Below, piece by piece: positions 36,271-49,802 of a stretch of 64,000 nucleotides of DNA. Position 1 is the first letter of the stretch. Every line of letters begins with the position of its first letter. The position numbers were made by a program, and so were the translations under genes. This DNA is from Chrysomallon squamiferum (taxonomy: Eukaryota > Mollusca > Gastropoda > Neomphalida > Peltospiridae): contig CM022665.1 of the NCBI GenBank assembly GCA_012295275.1, positions 22,639,502 through 22,703,501 of the forward strand, in the 5' to 3' direction. The notes below the pieces were generated by a model, which searched no databases, was not told the DNA's origin, and saw only the letters and a program-made list of their open reading frames with translations.

Positions 36271-38786
36271 GACAATAAGAAAGAACTCTTTGTAAATTTA
36301 GAGAATTATGTGTTTGCATAAGTAATTTTATGAATGTCCACTAACCTTGTATAAAAGTGAATACTTAATTATAAGGTAGGACTTTAGATTTTAAAATACT
36401 GGTATGTACAGTAGATGCTAGAGAAGAAATATAATAAATTAAATTTAAAAAAATATAAAAATAAAACCAAACAAATAAAAAAAATATATATAACACAAAA
36501 ACAATAATTATAAATGATAAATAATAATTATAAAATTTTTTTAAAAATAATAAAATTGAAATACTGACATAGCTGGGTAATCTATAAACAGGTGTGTACA
36601 TTAGCTGTTATTGATGCAGTGAACAATATGTACAATAATGACTGTATGTAACAGTGACTGATAATCAAATATTACTTCATAATGCATGTTCATTATTAAT
36701 CTTATCTATTGTTAGTATTAACATATGTCATCTTCTGATTACTAGTCAGACCGACATGAATTAGTGTAATAAATTGCAACATTAAAGTATTACTGAATAT
36801 TAAATCTGAACATATTTATCTTTTTATAAAAGATATGACGAATTTTGAACTTAGCTCTTTTTTTTTCTCTAATTTCTTGAATTAGGGTATTTTTGTTTTT
36901 GTTGTTATTTTCTTTTTTGTCTGGATTTTATTCTATGATATAGAGAATTCATAACTTGCATAACTTAAATATTTTATTTTTCGGATTAAAATAAAATATT
37001 TTACCTTAATAAATCATCATTCATATTTAAAAAAATATATATTTTTAATTTTATTTTCATTAAAAAACCCACCTTATACAGAACTAGATAAAAAATACAT
37101 GATCCCTACATACAAGGATTATTTCAGTAAATTTATTTATTTATTTTTATAATTGTTTATTTAAAGTTCTATTAATTCTAAACTAAAAAATACTAGTATT
37201 TCTATTGAATAGTTTATACCTATGTACAATTTACAATATTTTAACTGTTAGATATTGTGCCAATTCACATGTAAAATAGTTTCTGTGATATTAAGTTTGT
37301 TTCAGAATGCAGTGAAAACTTACCTAATGTTTTTCTTTAATGGTGTTATCATGTTAATGTGATAAAGTTAAATTATTTGTTTCAAAAACAAACCTTTTTC
37401 TTCTTTTTGTTCTTTCTTTTTCTTGACTGTTTTCTGGAACAACTAAGTAATGAATGTCCATTTCCCATAATACAATTTAACCAATCAGCATTTTTCCAGT
37501 ATTACATAGACCAAAGAAAATCATTAACAATTTATGTACATGAATAGTTAATCTTTTTTTTCCTTTCAATATTTTCAGCTTCTTAATTATTATTATTTTT
37601 TATAAAGAGTTATTCTCTCCAAATGCCTGAATAATTACATATTTATACTCCAGTTAACATTTGACCATCAATAAAACCAGAAACTCAACACATCTCTATT
37701 TCTGTTAATAATTACTAATTCAACTGTTAAACAGAATACTGAGCTCTTCAGCTGACCAAAGATCAAGTCTTACACATGTAAACTCATTAATATAGTAATT
37801 ATTATTAATCCAAAGATAAATGTCTGACCAAAATTTTAACTAAACGTTAACACATTATACACCACATTATAATTATTAATCCAACAGATATACTGCAACT
37901 GTCATTTGATCAAAGATTTAATCAAAAGTTCTACACATTTACACCACAGTTTAATTACTAATCCAGCAGTTATACTGCAGTTGACATTTGACCAAAGTTT
38001 AAAACCTACGCAGCATATCAGTTGTATAGATCTAACCTGGATCATATGATTTGTCAATAACTGCCAGTCTTAACATGTCAATACACTCTGAGGCTGTTGT
38101 CTGCAGATAAAAGCTCAGTTCAGGTTACACTGTGACATAGAGATCACTCAATGGTTTTCATGTATGTACTTTCTAATAATACTTACTGTTTGTTAAACAG
38201 AGATAATGCCTTTAGTACTATATAATCAATTTTATTTAATTTTCTTTTATGAAGTAATTATTTTATTACAATGCTTTAAATAATTATTTTCAATAAGCAA
38301 GTAAATAAATAAATATATAAATAAATAAATAAATAAATAAATGACAACAATAATAATAGTAATAATAATGAATATAAATTATTTTTAAAAATAATAAATA
38401 ATAAAGAAACAGATTTTGACAATTTATCTATCAAGTTTTATGTTATTATTTGATATCTAAAAATCAAAGAATAAATATAAGACATAAGGGACTCATTATT
38501 TTTTGCTTATAATTCCACAACAAAAACTATTATGAGAAGGAAAAAAAAAAATATTATTACTATTATTTTATTACTATTGTATTGTTTTTGCTATTTAAGT
38601 ATCAAAAACAACTATATTCTTGAAAATTCTTGCTTTATAAACTTAATGTAGCTGATTATAAATACTATCCAACCACAGCACCTTTTTAAGAACTTTAATG
38701 ATTTTCTTTTTAATTTACTGTTTTGAGAAATCATCCCTGATATTCTTTGACTCCAGACATAATTTATTTCATTTTACTCTCTTTAC

Positions 38787-38821
38787 TACATACATACATA
38801 CATACATACATACATACATAC
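38787..38821. repeat. (CATA)n microsatellite
   Basis: About 9 perfect tetramers. Confidence 0.95.
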
Positions 38822-41297
38822 AAACAAACATATTAGGCCAAACAGTGTTGTTTTTTTTATCTAAAAGGTGAAGATTTGACAAAAGCTGTAAAGAATCTTT
38901 TGAAATAAAATAAAATATTTTGGAAAATTATCATAAATGACTATTTTATCCATACCATGTCAAAAAAAAAAAAAAAAAAAAAACCCCACCTGTGAACATT
39001 GGGAGATTATGAGCAAAGCCAGAAAACTCTTGTCATTTATGATTTAGTATGAGAAAAGAATTACCTCCCATTATACATAAAAAGCACCAATAAATTTATA
39101 AGCTTTAAATCACTTTTGTTTAGGTTTTTGTTAATTGTGTGAACTCTTTTAATTGTCCTTAATCAAATTAAACCATAAGACTTTAAAAATAATACACCTT
39201 CAACATGCCTATCAAAAAAAATAAAAAAATTGTAAGAAGTCTTTCATTATACCACACAAATTTCAATATTTAATCATAAGTCTTTGCATGAGTATTTATT
39301 TCATACTGTGATTAATTCATTAATTCACCCATGCATCCAGTTATTTGTTTTATTATTATTGTTTAAAGCTTATTATTAAATAATATATAGTGATGATTAC
39401 ATTTTTCTGCAAATTTAGACATGCTTCATAACTGTAATTTACTAATGCAGTTAGTAATGATCAACAATATAATTGCTACATGGCACCTTCAAGATATGCA
39501 CACCAAAACATTCCAGCAATTGTTTTAAATGTTTTTTCAAACACAACTGCATGCAAGTGTACAAATGAAATTTTTTGTAATAATAATAATTCAGATATAA
39601 AATAACTTTTCAATATATCTATCAAATTTATAATCAACAAAACCAATTTTTGATTTAGTACTTTTATTTCTGATATATGCAAAAATAAATAAGAACATGC
39701 ATTTAATATACATGTTGCAGATTATAAATAAATAAATAGTTATCATAATTATACATAAAATAGTTGAAATTTTATACAAAATGGCATACAAAAATAAAAG
39801 CCTTTGACCATAATGGAGACTGATTAAAATTGTTTATTCCCAATAATAAAAACTGATAATAAACAAGTAATCTTTCCCAGAGCCATGACAATTAATTATG
39901 TTCATTCTTCTTTCTTTTTTTATTCTGTTTTTATTAAACAGAAGTTTTGTGTTTATACATGGCTGATTCACATTAAGATTCAGACAGATGTTTTTGTCTA
40001 TATATTTTGACATTTTATTAGTTTTAAAAAAAGTACAGTTTGTTCTTTTCCAATTTTAAAATGCTTATTTTGCACAAATTATAATCTGTATTAGCACACA
40101 ATTATTCTTCAGTTTTCTGGGCACTAACTAATATTAATGTTGAATAATAATCTGTTAATGGTACATAATTTAATTCCTTAAACTAAATAAAAACCATAAT
40201 ATCTCACATCACACTATCAACCTTATTAAAAATTAATACTAAAAGAATGTAATATAAATCTTTAAAACGCTATCAAGGTTAACTTTGGTATAATAGATTA
40301 TATGATTAATAAGGACGGAAGAACTGAATTACATTAATTGTAACTTTGGTAGGTTATAAATAGGTATCATAGATAATACATTAGGCATTCAATAAAATCA
40401 TTATGATTTATGTCAGGTAATTGCTTATCACAATAAGCCATTAATATATTACACAAACAATGAAAATTTCACATAATAATTTGCTGAATATATAAAATGT
40501 TTTATAAAAATAAAACAAAATAATAAAAAGATTTGATATTATTAATGATTATTAATGTTTTCTAACAAGTCTAAGTATATGCAAAACACAGTTACTACAA
40601 TAAAAATGTAACAGATACTCAGAATCCAAATTTCACCTTTGGACAAATTAAAAAAAGAATAATGGGATGGATGGATGGAAAAGACGGACACGAATGTACA
40701 TGGTCAGAAAAAGCCATGCTAACAGTTGTTTGAAAATAAGTACATTTAAATAATTTCCTAACTAATATATTATTTTTAAGGGGAATAAGTTAATTATAAA
40801 TATTATTTTGCTGAAAATTATATATAAAATAACAGAATTAATGGCATTTCATCATCAGTAATAAAAACATTATTTTATTTTTGTTTGTAAAGTTATATCA
40901 TGAAAGATCAAAAGCATTTAATAAAATTTCACTGAATAATGCAATAAAATAAACTGTTTATAATAAGTATGTCTATGCAAAAGCTGAATACTTTTAAATT
41001 ATTTTATTATTCATACCCTAGCAATACCATTGGACATTTTAGATATTGTTCAAATCATGAGACAGATAATAAAAATGTCTTTCATATTTCATTCAGTTAC
41101 CTTTATTTATTTGAGACAACTATCATCTATTTAATGAGCAACATTCAAAATATAAATTAAAATTAACAAAACAATGGAAATATATCATCATCCCTTCATT
41201 TTCTTGAAATTATAAACTGAGCATTAGATAGTAGAATCCATTTTCATTTATCAATTTTTAAAACTTTAAACTTTTATTTATTAAAAAAAAAATAAAT

Positions 41298-41298
41298 A

Positions 41299-41342
<44 letters not shown>

Positions 41343-41352
41343 TGATGATGAT
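41298..41352. repeat. (AAT)n(GAT)n microsatellite
   Basis: About 14 AAT units turning into 4 GAT units. Confidence 0.95.
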
Positions 41353-41583
41353 TTATATATTGATAAAAATTATCACAGATATTTATTAGCAACACAAACT
41401 GAAACAGAACAGTATATACAGTTTATCACAGACATTAAAAGATCCTTGAATTCTAAAATTTGAATGGAAGAAAAAATATCTCCATTAAAAAGCTTATCAC
41501 AAAATGTCAGGACTTCAGAAATGTTACTTATTATCCTATACAAAATATATGCTAACTATTTCCTACAACTAATGTCTTTGATA

Positions 41584-42162
41584 TTTATTCAAATACATGA
41601 AAGTATTTTATCAATTAAAACATTTTAATAATTAAAAATTAAAATTAAAATTATAAAACATATGCTTCTTTAAAATATAATAATAATAACAAGGAAACAA
41701 ACAATACTATCTTTGCTTAATGATTTAATGCTAATCATCATTCATATATTTTTTTTTTTTTTCAATCTATTATTAAGGAAAAAAACAACAAAACAATCAG
41801 AGTAATAATTAGTCTGTGTGTTTTAGTGCACAAATTTTTTAAGTATTAACTTTAGCTATTAAAATAATGTTTGTGTTAACTTTAACAGATCATTTCTATA
41901 TAACTGAAAATAGAGACACTTGATATTTTCATAATAAAAATACACATGTTCAAGAGGATTAAAATGTCTAAAAAAGACAAAATTATTCTTTGATATTCGC
42001 TTTTATGTAAAATACACAGAATAAATAAATTGATAAAAAGTTTTACATGAAAAAACTTCTTATAATAAGAGATATATTTTGTTTTAAACTGACAAAAATA
42101 TCACAGATATAAATTAAATAACCATCATTAAATGAGACAGGCATCAAAATACTGTTCACCAA
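41584..42162 (-). promoter_or_regulatory. Possible 3' UTR of the short isoform with a candidate poly(A) signal
   Basis: Downstream of the stop at 42163 the sequence is A/T-rich and non-coding. The first AATAAA on the minus strand that I find lies at 41589-41584, and others follow at 41387-41382 and near 41278. In sequence this A/T-rich the hexamer occurs often by chance, so the end point is a guess. Confidence 0.25.
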
Positions 42163-43845
42163 CTAGTACCCAAATTTAGTCAGTTCATTTCTGAGATCTC
42201 TTTTCATCTTTGATGACATTTTCTTGAGCTGTCGTGCTGTTGATGCAGCAGCAGATAAAGCATCATCTAAATGGTAACGCCCCATGACACTCTCATAATT
42301 TGAAGTGCGGTGACGTCGACGTGAAGATGTTCTGATATCAATACCACCTGAGAGTAAATCCATGTCATCATATGAGTGAACGAACTCTCTAACACGGTAT
42401 CTCCTCGGATGAACTAGAACAGGTGGTGGGGGAGCAGGCAGAGCCCTTCTGCTTTCAGGATATGTCATATTTGGATTAACTGGGAGTGCTCTTCGAGAAG
42501 GCAGTTGATAGTTACGAAGTCGCTCAAGTCTTTCATTAACATTGTTCAGATCATCTATGGTAACTCGGCGCTGGGTTGAAACTGGAGATGGTAGTGGAGC
42601 AACTCCATCTACTGGATATGTGCTCATGAAACGTGGCTGGTATTCATATGGCTCAGGTCCATTAACTTCTGGACCAGTAGCTCGGGGAACAGCTGGTTGA
42701 GGAACAGGTGCAAATCCATTTACAAATGAGCCAAATGGAGCATTTCTTGCTACAGCAGGTTCTCCTGTCATTGGTTTAGGTGATTCAAGTTGTGCTGATG
42801 TTGCACGTGTTCCGAGGCTTGAACGGTTTCTCTGATCAAATGGTGACTCAAAAATACTTCTACTTGCTGTCTGAGATGGTGAACTCCTGTCCCCACTCTT
42901 TATGCGATTTACTTCTTCAAACAGTTCTTGAAATCGACCTTGTCTTTGTCTGCGGGTATTATCTCCTTCTGGAAAAAGCCTTAGAGATGTCTGAGTAGCC
43001 TGCTGAGAACTAGTTTGTGTCATTGCATCTCCCTGTCGACCAGCATTTTTCAAATCCTGGACATCACGATACAACATCTCCAACTGTTCTTTCTGAATTG
43101 ACATGTCAGATGCTAAAGAAATATCATCACAGAAACTGCTGTTTGCTGAACTAATTCCTTGCTGCCTTTTAATGTCTTTCACTTCAGAGAGAATACTGCG
43201 TAACAAGTTGCTTTTTGACTTACTTCGTTTCTTAGTTTGAGCACCAATGGAATGAAGTGATAGATTTGATGTTTGTGCTGCTGAATCTTGGGGAAACCTT
43301 TCAGTCTGGGTCTGAATTGAGCGGGGAAACATATGTTCATCAGTTTGAGTTCGAGAATGAGCTGGAGTTTGAGAAGTAGCATTTCTAAGATCCTCAGGAT
43401 TTACAGGCAAAAAGAAGCCTGATACAAAACTAGCTATAGATTCTGTGTCTGAATCTCCAAATACAGTGGGTGTTTCAGAACCTATCCAATCAGATGGTTC
43501 TTCAAGATGGGTGTCAAAACTAGAGGCATGCATTGTGTCTCCTACTGTATCACCATATCCAGACTCCTCACTGTCAGACAAACATCCTGCAGCAGCAGCA
43601 CCTTTCTTTAACTTTTCCACCCGGCTTTGATTCAGAGTTCGATTTAAAGTCCTTGGAGTCATGGATCTGGACAAATTGCCACTGCGGGATCTCTTCATGG
43701 ATGGTGATCCTGGAGGCTGGCCTTTTCCTTTGGATGATCCACGTGGTGTTTTCCATCGAAATGAATCATCAGCACTGTTGTCAAGTGGGTTTATATGTTG
43801 ACGAGATGTGTTAGGAGTTTGTGTTGACCGACAAGGGCGTTTAGT
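42163..43845 (-). CDS. Probable alternative last exon of the nesprin-like gene: disordered tail with TQT motifs
   Basis: 560 residues and a stop. The acceptor CACTTTGTACAG is strong, and the frame enters at phase 0 (TKRPCRSTQTPN). The product is low-complexity, rich in Ser, Arg, Pro and Gln, with no spectrin fold. Seven TQT/AQT motifs sit near residues 8, 166, 179, 190, 202, 276 and 284 (for example RSTQTP, SRTQTDE, IQTQTER). Then come two short charged helices (SILSEVKDIKRQQ and FQELFEEVNRIKS), a Pro-rich patch (PAPPPP) and a basic C-terminal helix (STARQLKKMSSKMKRDLR). TQT motifs are known ligands of dynein light chain LC8. A cryptic donor near the stop (GG|GTACTA) would be phase 2 and cannot join the next repeat exon, so I read it as terminal. 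It could instead end a nested gene. I do not recognise the tail's family. Confidence 0.8.
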   Translation of the reverse strand, partial: TKRPCRSTQTPNTSRQHINPLDNSADDSFRWKTPRGSSKGKGQPPGSPSMKRSRSGNLSRSMTPRTLNRTLNQSRVEKLKKGAAAAGCLSDSEESGYGDTVGDTMHASSFDTHLEEPSDWIGSETPTVFGDSDTESIASFVSGFFLPVNPEDLRNATSQTPAHSRTQTDEHMFPRSIQTQTERFPQDSAAQTSNLSLHSIGAQTKKRSKSKSNLLRSILSEVKDIKRQQGISSANSSFCDDISLASDMSIQKEQLEMLYRDVQDLKNAGRQGDAMTQTSSQQATQTSLRLFPEGDNTRRQRQGRFQELFEEVNRIKSGDRSSPSQTASRSIFESPFDQRNRSSLGTRATSAQLESPKPMTGEPAVARNAPFGSFVNGFAPVPQPAVPRATGPEVNGPEPYEYQPRFMSTYPVDGVAPLPSPVSTQRRVTIDDLNNVNERLERLRNYQLPSRRALPVNPNMTYPESRRALPAPPPPVLVHPRRYRVREFVHSYDDMDLLSGGIDIRTSSRRRHRTSNYESVMGRYHLDDALSAAASTARQLKKMSSKMKRDLRNELTKFGY

Positions 43846-46800
43846 CTGTACAAAGTGATGGAGGAATAGCAGTTATTATAACAAGTTGTTGCATGCATGG
43901 TAATTGTACTATAAAAAATCTAAAACATGCTTTAGTGCATTATTATAATTAATAGTATTTATTGAAGAAAAAAAAATTCTAGATCAAAAGTGAAATTAGC
44001 AATTATTGATTTTTTGGTTTTAGTAAAATAAAAATTAAAATCTGTCATTTTAATTATTAATTTTTGGTTTTATTAAAAAAAAAAAATTAAAATCTGTCAT
44101 TTTAATTATCAGAAAAAAAAAAAAAAAAATTTTTAGATAAATATTTCAGAAAATTTTCTTTTTTACTTCCTCCCAAAATAAGGATATAAATTTTGAATGC
44201 TTTATGTTAGAAAATCATAACCAAAAAGTAAAACTGAAACAAATGAAAAATGAAAATGCATAAAGAAAACAAAATTCACAAAAACTAGCAAGGCACTATT
44301 AAAGACTTTTTATAAAAGGAAAAATAAGGACTAAACTAATAAATATGCCACACAATAATCTAAAGCTAAACATGCAATGCAACATCATTAAATTTCTGAA
44401 GCACCAAAACTTGAAAGATAAAAATAAACTGCTCCATTTGCAAACTTGCCTTGCATGGTATTTACAATACATTAATTTGTGTAGAAATTCTTTATCAATT
44501 CACTGGGCCGTCAAATAAATGGATTTGGTAGAACACAAGTCACCATATGAAGGTGAATAAACAGGACATTGTTGACTGTACTAAGTGATTGAGGTTTCAA
44601 ATGCATTCACAAACAAGTGAAAACAGTAAGCAATAGAAATCATAGTAAACAAAAAGACAAAATAATCTGAAAAACAGTTTTACCAGTTAGTCCAGGTAAG
44701 CAGAAATACAATACTGGCTGGGTAAGATATGGTATAATCCCTAAACAGATTAACTGACCCCATGTTGTGCAAGTTTGGGCAAGCTTAGCTATCCTCAAAG
44801 GAGTAGAGGGAAACTGAAGCAATGCTAGGTAATCACATTTTATATTTATGAACTGTTTAGTATGACATTTTATTATGCCTAAATTGACCAATACGAGTGG
44901 GTGAGGCTCACAGCTAATAGCTGTTGTTATTTTTGAATATATCAATATTAGTCTGAATCATTCACCAAATCCAGTGACTATAAACTTAGACTTCTTTTGT
45001 GTTCTGAGAGTTATTGATATGTTAAGGCTTGATTCATGTGACTGCTTTACTCCGCTAACGTAATTAACTACATTCAAACAATCAATTAAAAATGAACCAA
45101 ATCTAACAATGGGTTTAATGCAGTTACATGCAATCACATGCTTGGACTGTTTATTAAATTTATTTATTTTACATCAGAGTAATTATTTTACACAATCATA
45201 ATTCACTTTAAAGTAATTCTTTTAATAAATTTATAAATAAATAAATAAACATAATGCAAATAATGTAAATGAAATAAATAAAATAAACAAAATAAATAAA
45301 TACACAAATAAAATCACCCAAACACCTAACATTTATGTTACAAATAAGAAAGCAGAAGGTCAGTAAATAAAATATTCTTTTATCAGTGTCTGCATGCCTA
45401 AGTGAAGTTTCTTTAACAATATTCAATGAAAATAATATCAATTACATTTTATCTTCAGTCACAGTAATCCTTCTATTGGTCCATTATACTTGTAGGATAC
45501 AAAGCTAAACATAAAACTGATCTGTTGCCAAACAAAGCAGATATTTTGAAAAGTTACCAAAACTTTTCACATTAACAGACTGAAAAGATAATTAATTTTA
45601 TTGTTTTCTTCAACAACAATACTTTGTGCATTAATAATTTTGTTAGATATTTTAAAACCATTTTTAATTGCTTCTTTCTTTCTTTTACTTTTGTTTTATA
45701 ATTATTAAGACAGAATATTTAAAAACATATTGATAACATTTAAAACAACAGAAGAAATTACAAAAAAAATAAAGTAAAATAATAATACAAATTTATCATT
45801 TCTTATATTTGTAAAAACAATCTTTTAATGTGTATTTTTAAAATATTATTTTTTAATTTTTTATTTATATTATTATTATTATTTTTATTATTAACAACAG
45901 AATATTCTGAAGGATGCAAGTAATCTATTCTAATCAATTCTTTTATGAACATAGTTCTTATTGAACTCTATATTATGCATGCATTTCTGATTATGTAACT
46001 ATTAAAGCTCTAATTATTTGGAACAAAGTTATTTCAGGGATAAACAATTATATCTAGGATATTACAACTGTATTTTGTAAGTAAGTAATTATACTGGATA
46101 TCGAAAAAAAAATATATATATTAATTTATGTTGTGTATACTCTAATTTTGATGGATTAGGTTTTTTCTTCTGTTTTCAGCTGTCACTTCTTTGATTTATT
46201 TATTTTGGGGATTAGAGCTAATTTTTTTTTTTTTTTTTTTTTTCTGTGGATCAATGAAAGCAATAAGATTTAACTGACAAAATTTTCCTTTCTTATGTAT
46301 CAATAAATATGACTATAGGGCACTGACAAGGTATTTTACTTTGAAAAAATAAACAATACTGATGATTATTTTTGTTTCTTATTACAAGTCTGAGCACTGT
46401 TTTAAGTATGAATGTGGCTTTGCCCCTAACAAGCTCTATTTCTTATATAACTAGATCAGCAGTTTCTTTTTGAAAATACATGTTGTAACACAGCAATGCA
46501 CTTCAGTTTTTATCAGTGACGAAAAAGGACTTTCTAGCCATGATTAATTTGGTTTCGATTTGTAAAATATTTTCTGCATATATTGACTCAGAAAGCTAAA
46601 TTATATAAATTATAAACAGAACATTTATGCTTCCTATGACTACAAAAGCAGGCATGTAATTTGCTTGAACACACAGATTTTATGTGCAAACATTATTACT
46701 GAATTCTTGTTTGTGGATGTTAATTGGCCCAGTGAATTTCAGTAAACAAGGAATGGCATGAAAGAATTAACACAAAACAGTAATGTACAAAGCAAATGTG

Positions 46801-48906
46801 CTGAATAACAGGTGCAGTCAGAAAGTGATTTATGATGTAACTGTGCTTAACTGTAACAGTCACAAAGCAAACCAGGGTTTGAAGAATTTATTTTTAGTAC
46901 AGTAAAATCAGTTCCTTTGTGTTCCTTTATACACACACACACACACACATATGCATCCATGCATAGATGCTCACACATGTAAACATACATTTACAAACAT
47001 GCATGTGTATAATGTACATATAAAGGAATACTAAATTTCTTTGTAAACAAGTTAGACTGAAACAAAAAACTCTCTTCAAATGTAAAATAATAACAAAGAA
47101 TTATTGGTTATCATACTATTAACCCTGGACTGTTTTGCTGGGAAAAGGTATGTGCAGAAAAACACTTAAATAAAGTAAATGAATGGTGTCAGAAATTTAC
47201 TGTTATTCAAACAACTATTCCTCCATCACCTGATTAAAGACAACAACACTAAAGTTTTCATGCAATAGTAAGTATAATATCAGTACCTGTATGTCTATGT
47301 TTGTAACCAAACTTCAAGTATGTTGTCTAGTTCTTGGTTAGAAAAATAAAATTCTGCTGCTGCACTCCAAGTTAAGTGCATCATTCCATATCTTCTCTTG
47401 AATACAGTCTAATTTTTCATATATTTCTTTTCCTTTTTGGAACATCTTTTCCCATTTTATTTTCTTCTCATTTTCACAATGTTAACAATAGTTTTGTATG
47501 GTTTATTGAAAGCTTTACACTCCCCAGTTTTATACTGTATGGTTGTATGTATATTTGTATAAGTATCTACCAAACTACAAATGGCTACAGTTTAAAAATC
47601 TATTACATTCTGAAATTTAAAAGGACTATTTTTCACACCTCTGAGTTCTAAACAGAAATGCTACAATACAACACACAAAATGTACACTAAATGTTATTGT
47701 ATAAAATTACAATGAATTATTTTTTTTTTTTTTTTTTTACATCCTAAAATAAAGGTAATATTTTTCAAATAGAAAAATCACTGACTAAACTATAAACAGA
47801 AAATCCATCATCCATTCATCAGTCAGTCAGTATTTTATGTCCATCCATCCTCCTGGTACAAGACATATTTTTTTTTTTTTTTGTACAAAATATACACAGG
47901 AAATATGCCTTAAAACAATTACAGAAATCATTTTTGTTTGTTCAGTGCATATGGTGACCTGTGAGATTAACTATGCTATGTTTAGTAAAACAGTTTTGAA
48001 AAAACCAACAACAACAACAACAAAAAATCACCCTGATATTAAAAGTTCAGTTTAAAATTTGTTTCTGCATGCAAAGCAAGTAGGCAAACTAATCGACTAA
48101 TCAATGATGGAAGCAGCTTTAATTGCATGCATTTTATTTCTCACTGTTGTCTCAAAAACTATTTTAAATACACTTCTTCACTTTACAGACAACAAACTGT
48201 TGTGAAACAAAAAACAGAATATGCCATATTACTGAATCAAATACAAAAAGAAAAATCATTGTCTTAACTTTTCTTTTAATTACACTGGAAAGCTGATATT
48301 AAACAACATGATGGAATCCTGTATGTTATTATATTTGTCTGAAATACTAAGACAACTATACTGACAGAAAGAATATGATAATTTGATTATCACATTTCAT
48401 AAAATGCATGCACTCAGACATCTTATTGTAACAATAAGATGATGGAAATTCAAAAAGCTTTTAAAGAAAACCACACAGAATAAAGATTCTAAAAAAAATG
48501 TTAACTTAGTTTAGTGGTTTGCTGGAAACTGCTTAAAAAACGATTCTCCTCTACTATTCCACAACCAAAATATAATTGTCAAAAGGTGCATTATCTTTTA
48601 TGCTCTCTTTCAGTGAATTAAAGTTTGTTTATGAATTGAGAAAACTAGCTGCACAACACATTTATAAATAAGAAATGTAGATAGTTTTTAGGCATGAGAT
48701 ATACCCCAAGTTATATATTAGACACCAAAAATATTTTAAATGTTAGAAACAGTATCTATCTGTTTCTGTTTCATTTTACATTTTTCCTTGTGCAATTGCA
48801 GCAAACCACAATTTCAAGTATTTAAAATAAATAATAATAATAAAATAAAAATGATTAAAAATTCAGTTGGAAAAATGTTAAGTCCAAATGGACAAACTAT
48901 TCCTAC
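43846..48906 (-). other. Intron between the last shared exon and the alternative last exon, 5.1 kb
   Basis: No repeat exon seen. It has A runs near 44114, T runs near 46220 and 47719, and CA at 46930-46949. A region of higher G+C at 44640-44945 has a 101-codon open frame without likeness to the gene. Confidence 0.6.
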
Positions 48907-49212
48907 CTTCATCAGCATACTTTTGTTCTGTACTGAAGCCTCTGACTGGTCAATACGCTCCAGCTCTCTGACATAGTTCTCCAAGTCTTCATCCATGGTT
49001 TCCTGCTGAGCCTGCAGGTCACGGGCAGAGATCATTTCCTGACAACGTTGATCTATCAGCATGTCCATTTGTCCAAGAAGTTCCTCCCAGTCATCCTGAA
49101 GAGCTCTCATGACTGGGTCAACAAGAGAGGAGTTATGTTCTGTCAGAGAGTTGTACTGGGAGAGAAGTTCTTTGATGGCTGGGCCTCGGGCTTGGATCTC
49201 ATCCCTTAATGC
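48907..49212 (-). CDS. Nesprin-like exon, complete 102-codon spectrin module; branch point for two isoforms
   Basis: ALRDEIQARGPAIKEL to NKSMLMK, with helix C Trp in QDDWEELL. Acceptor CTTCATTTCAG, donor AAG|GTAGGA, phase 0. Its donor can join either to 35038 (KLAEELAARQ, continuing the repeats) or to the terminal exon at 43845; both acceptors are phase 0. It is the last repeat exon that both proposed isoforms share. Confidence 0.92.
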
Positions 49213-49625
49213 CTGAAATGAAGAATAAATACAGAAATCAAATAAGGAACAAGAAATAACAGAATATTCTAAATGTGTAAAAATACAAGAATTATTCATG
49301 AATTATCCAGTTCATACATTTTAGTGGAAAATAATCATTAACGTTATGCAGTTTTTATAAACCAACAAATGAATATCAAATATGATGTATAATAAATATT
49401 TTGTTAATCTATTTCCAAGTTTATGAAGGCGCATCTATGGTTAAATAACTTAACATATTTTCATAATAAATATCTATCTATTAAAAGGTTTTACTTCTTG
49501 TTTTGGACAATCTGATTAATTTTAAAGCCAAGTAATTGTTTTGTCTAATCTACTGATTCATAATAATGTAATTTTTACTTTGTGTTTTTTATCACAATGA
49601 GTACTTCATTGTTTCTAGAATGTAC

Positions 49626-49802
49626 CTTAAGTTTTTCAATGTCCAGCTCTGCTGCTTCAGCATGTAGTTTGGATGGCTTCTGTTCAAGGTCACTGACCTC
49701 TTCCTGCTTGCTGTGAAGCCAGTGTCGGAGATCTGTTCGTTGACGATCAACATTGTCCCACTGACGTATAATATCTCGCAAGTGATCAAGTCGTTTTTCA
49801 AC
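49626..49802 (-). CDS. Nesprin-like exon, second half of spectrin module
   Basis: 59 codons, VEKRLDHLRDIIRQW to LDIEKLK. Trp in RQWDNVDRQ (helix C) and RHWLHSKQEEV (helix A). K-P-x-K-L-H-A-E-A-A before the exon end is nesprin-like. Phase 0; donor AAG|GTACAT. The pair makes 116 codons, the longest module here. Confidence 0.92.

Larger units (their letters stand above)
35039..42162 (-). other. Intron of the long isoform, part downstream of the terminal exon, 7.1 kb
   Basis: No repeat exon seen. It probably begins with the 3' UTR of the short isoform. Contents: TG-CA inverted repeat (36212-36270), AAAT near 38311-38342, CATA (38787-38821), A run near 38960 and AAT (41298-41352). Many short A/T-rich open frames lack splice context. 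Confidence 0.65.

Noticed and set aside
42140-42165. Internal donor at the end of the terminal exon, making it a cassette exon
   Set aside because: The only nearby GT (GG|GTACTA) would leave phase 2, while the next repeat exon at 35038 needs phase 0.
44640-44945. 101-codon minus-strand open frame in a stretch of higher G+C
   Set aside because: No spectrin pattern, no good acceptor or phase match, no family I recognise. It could be an old repeat copy.
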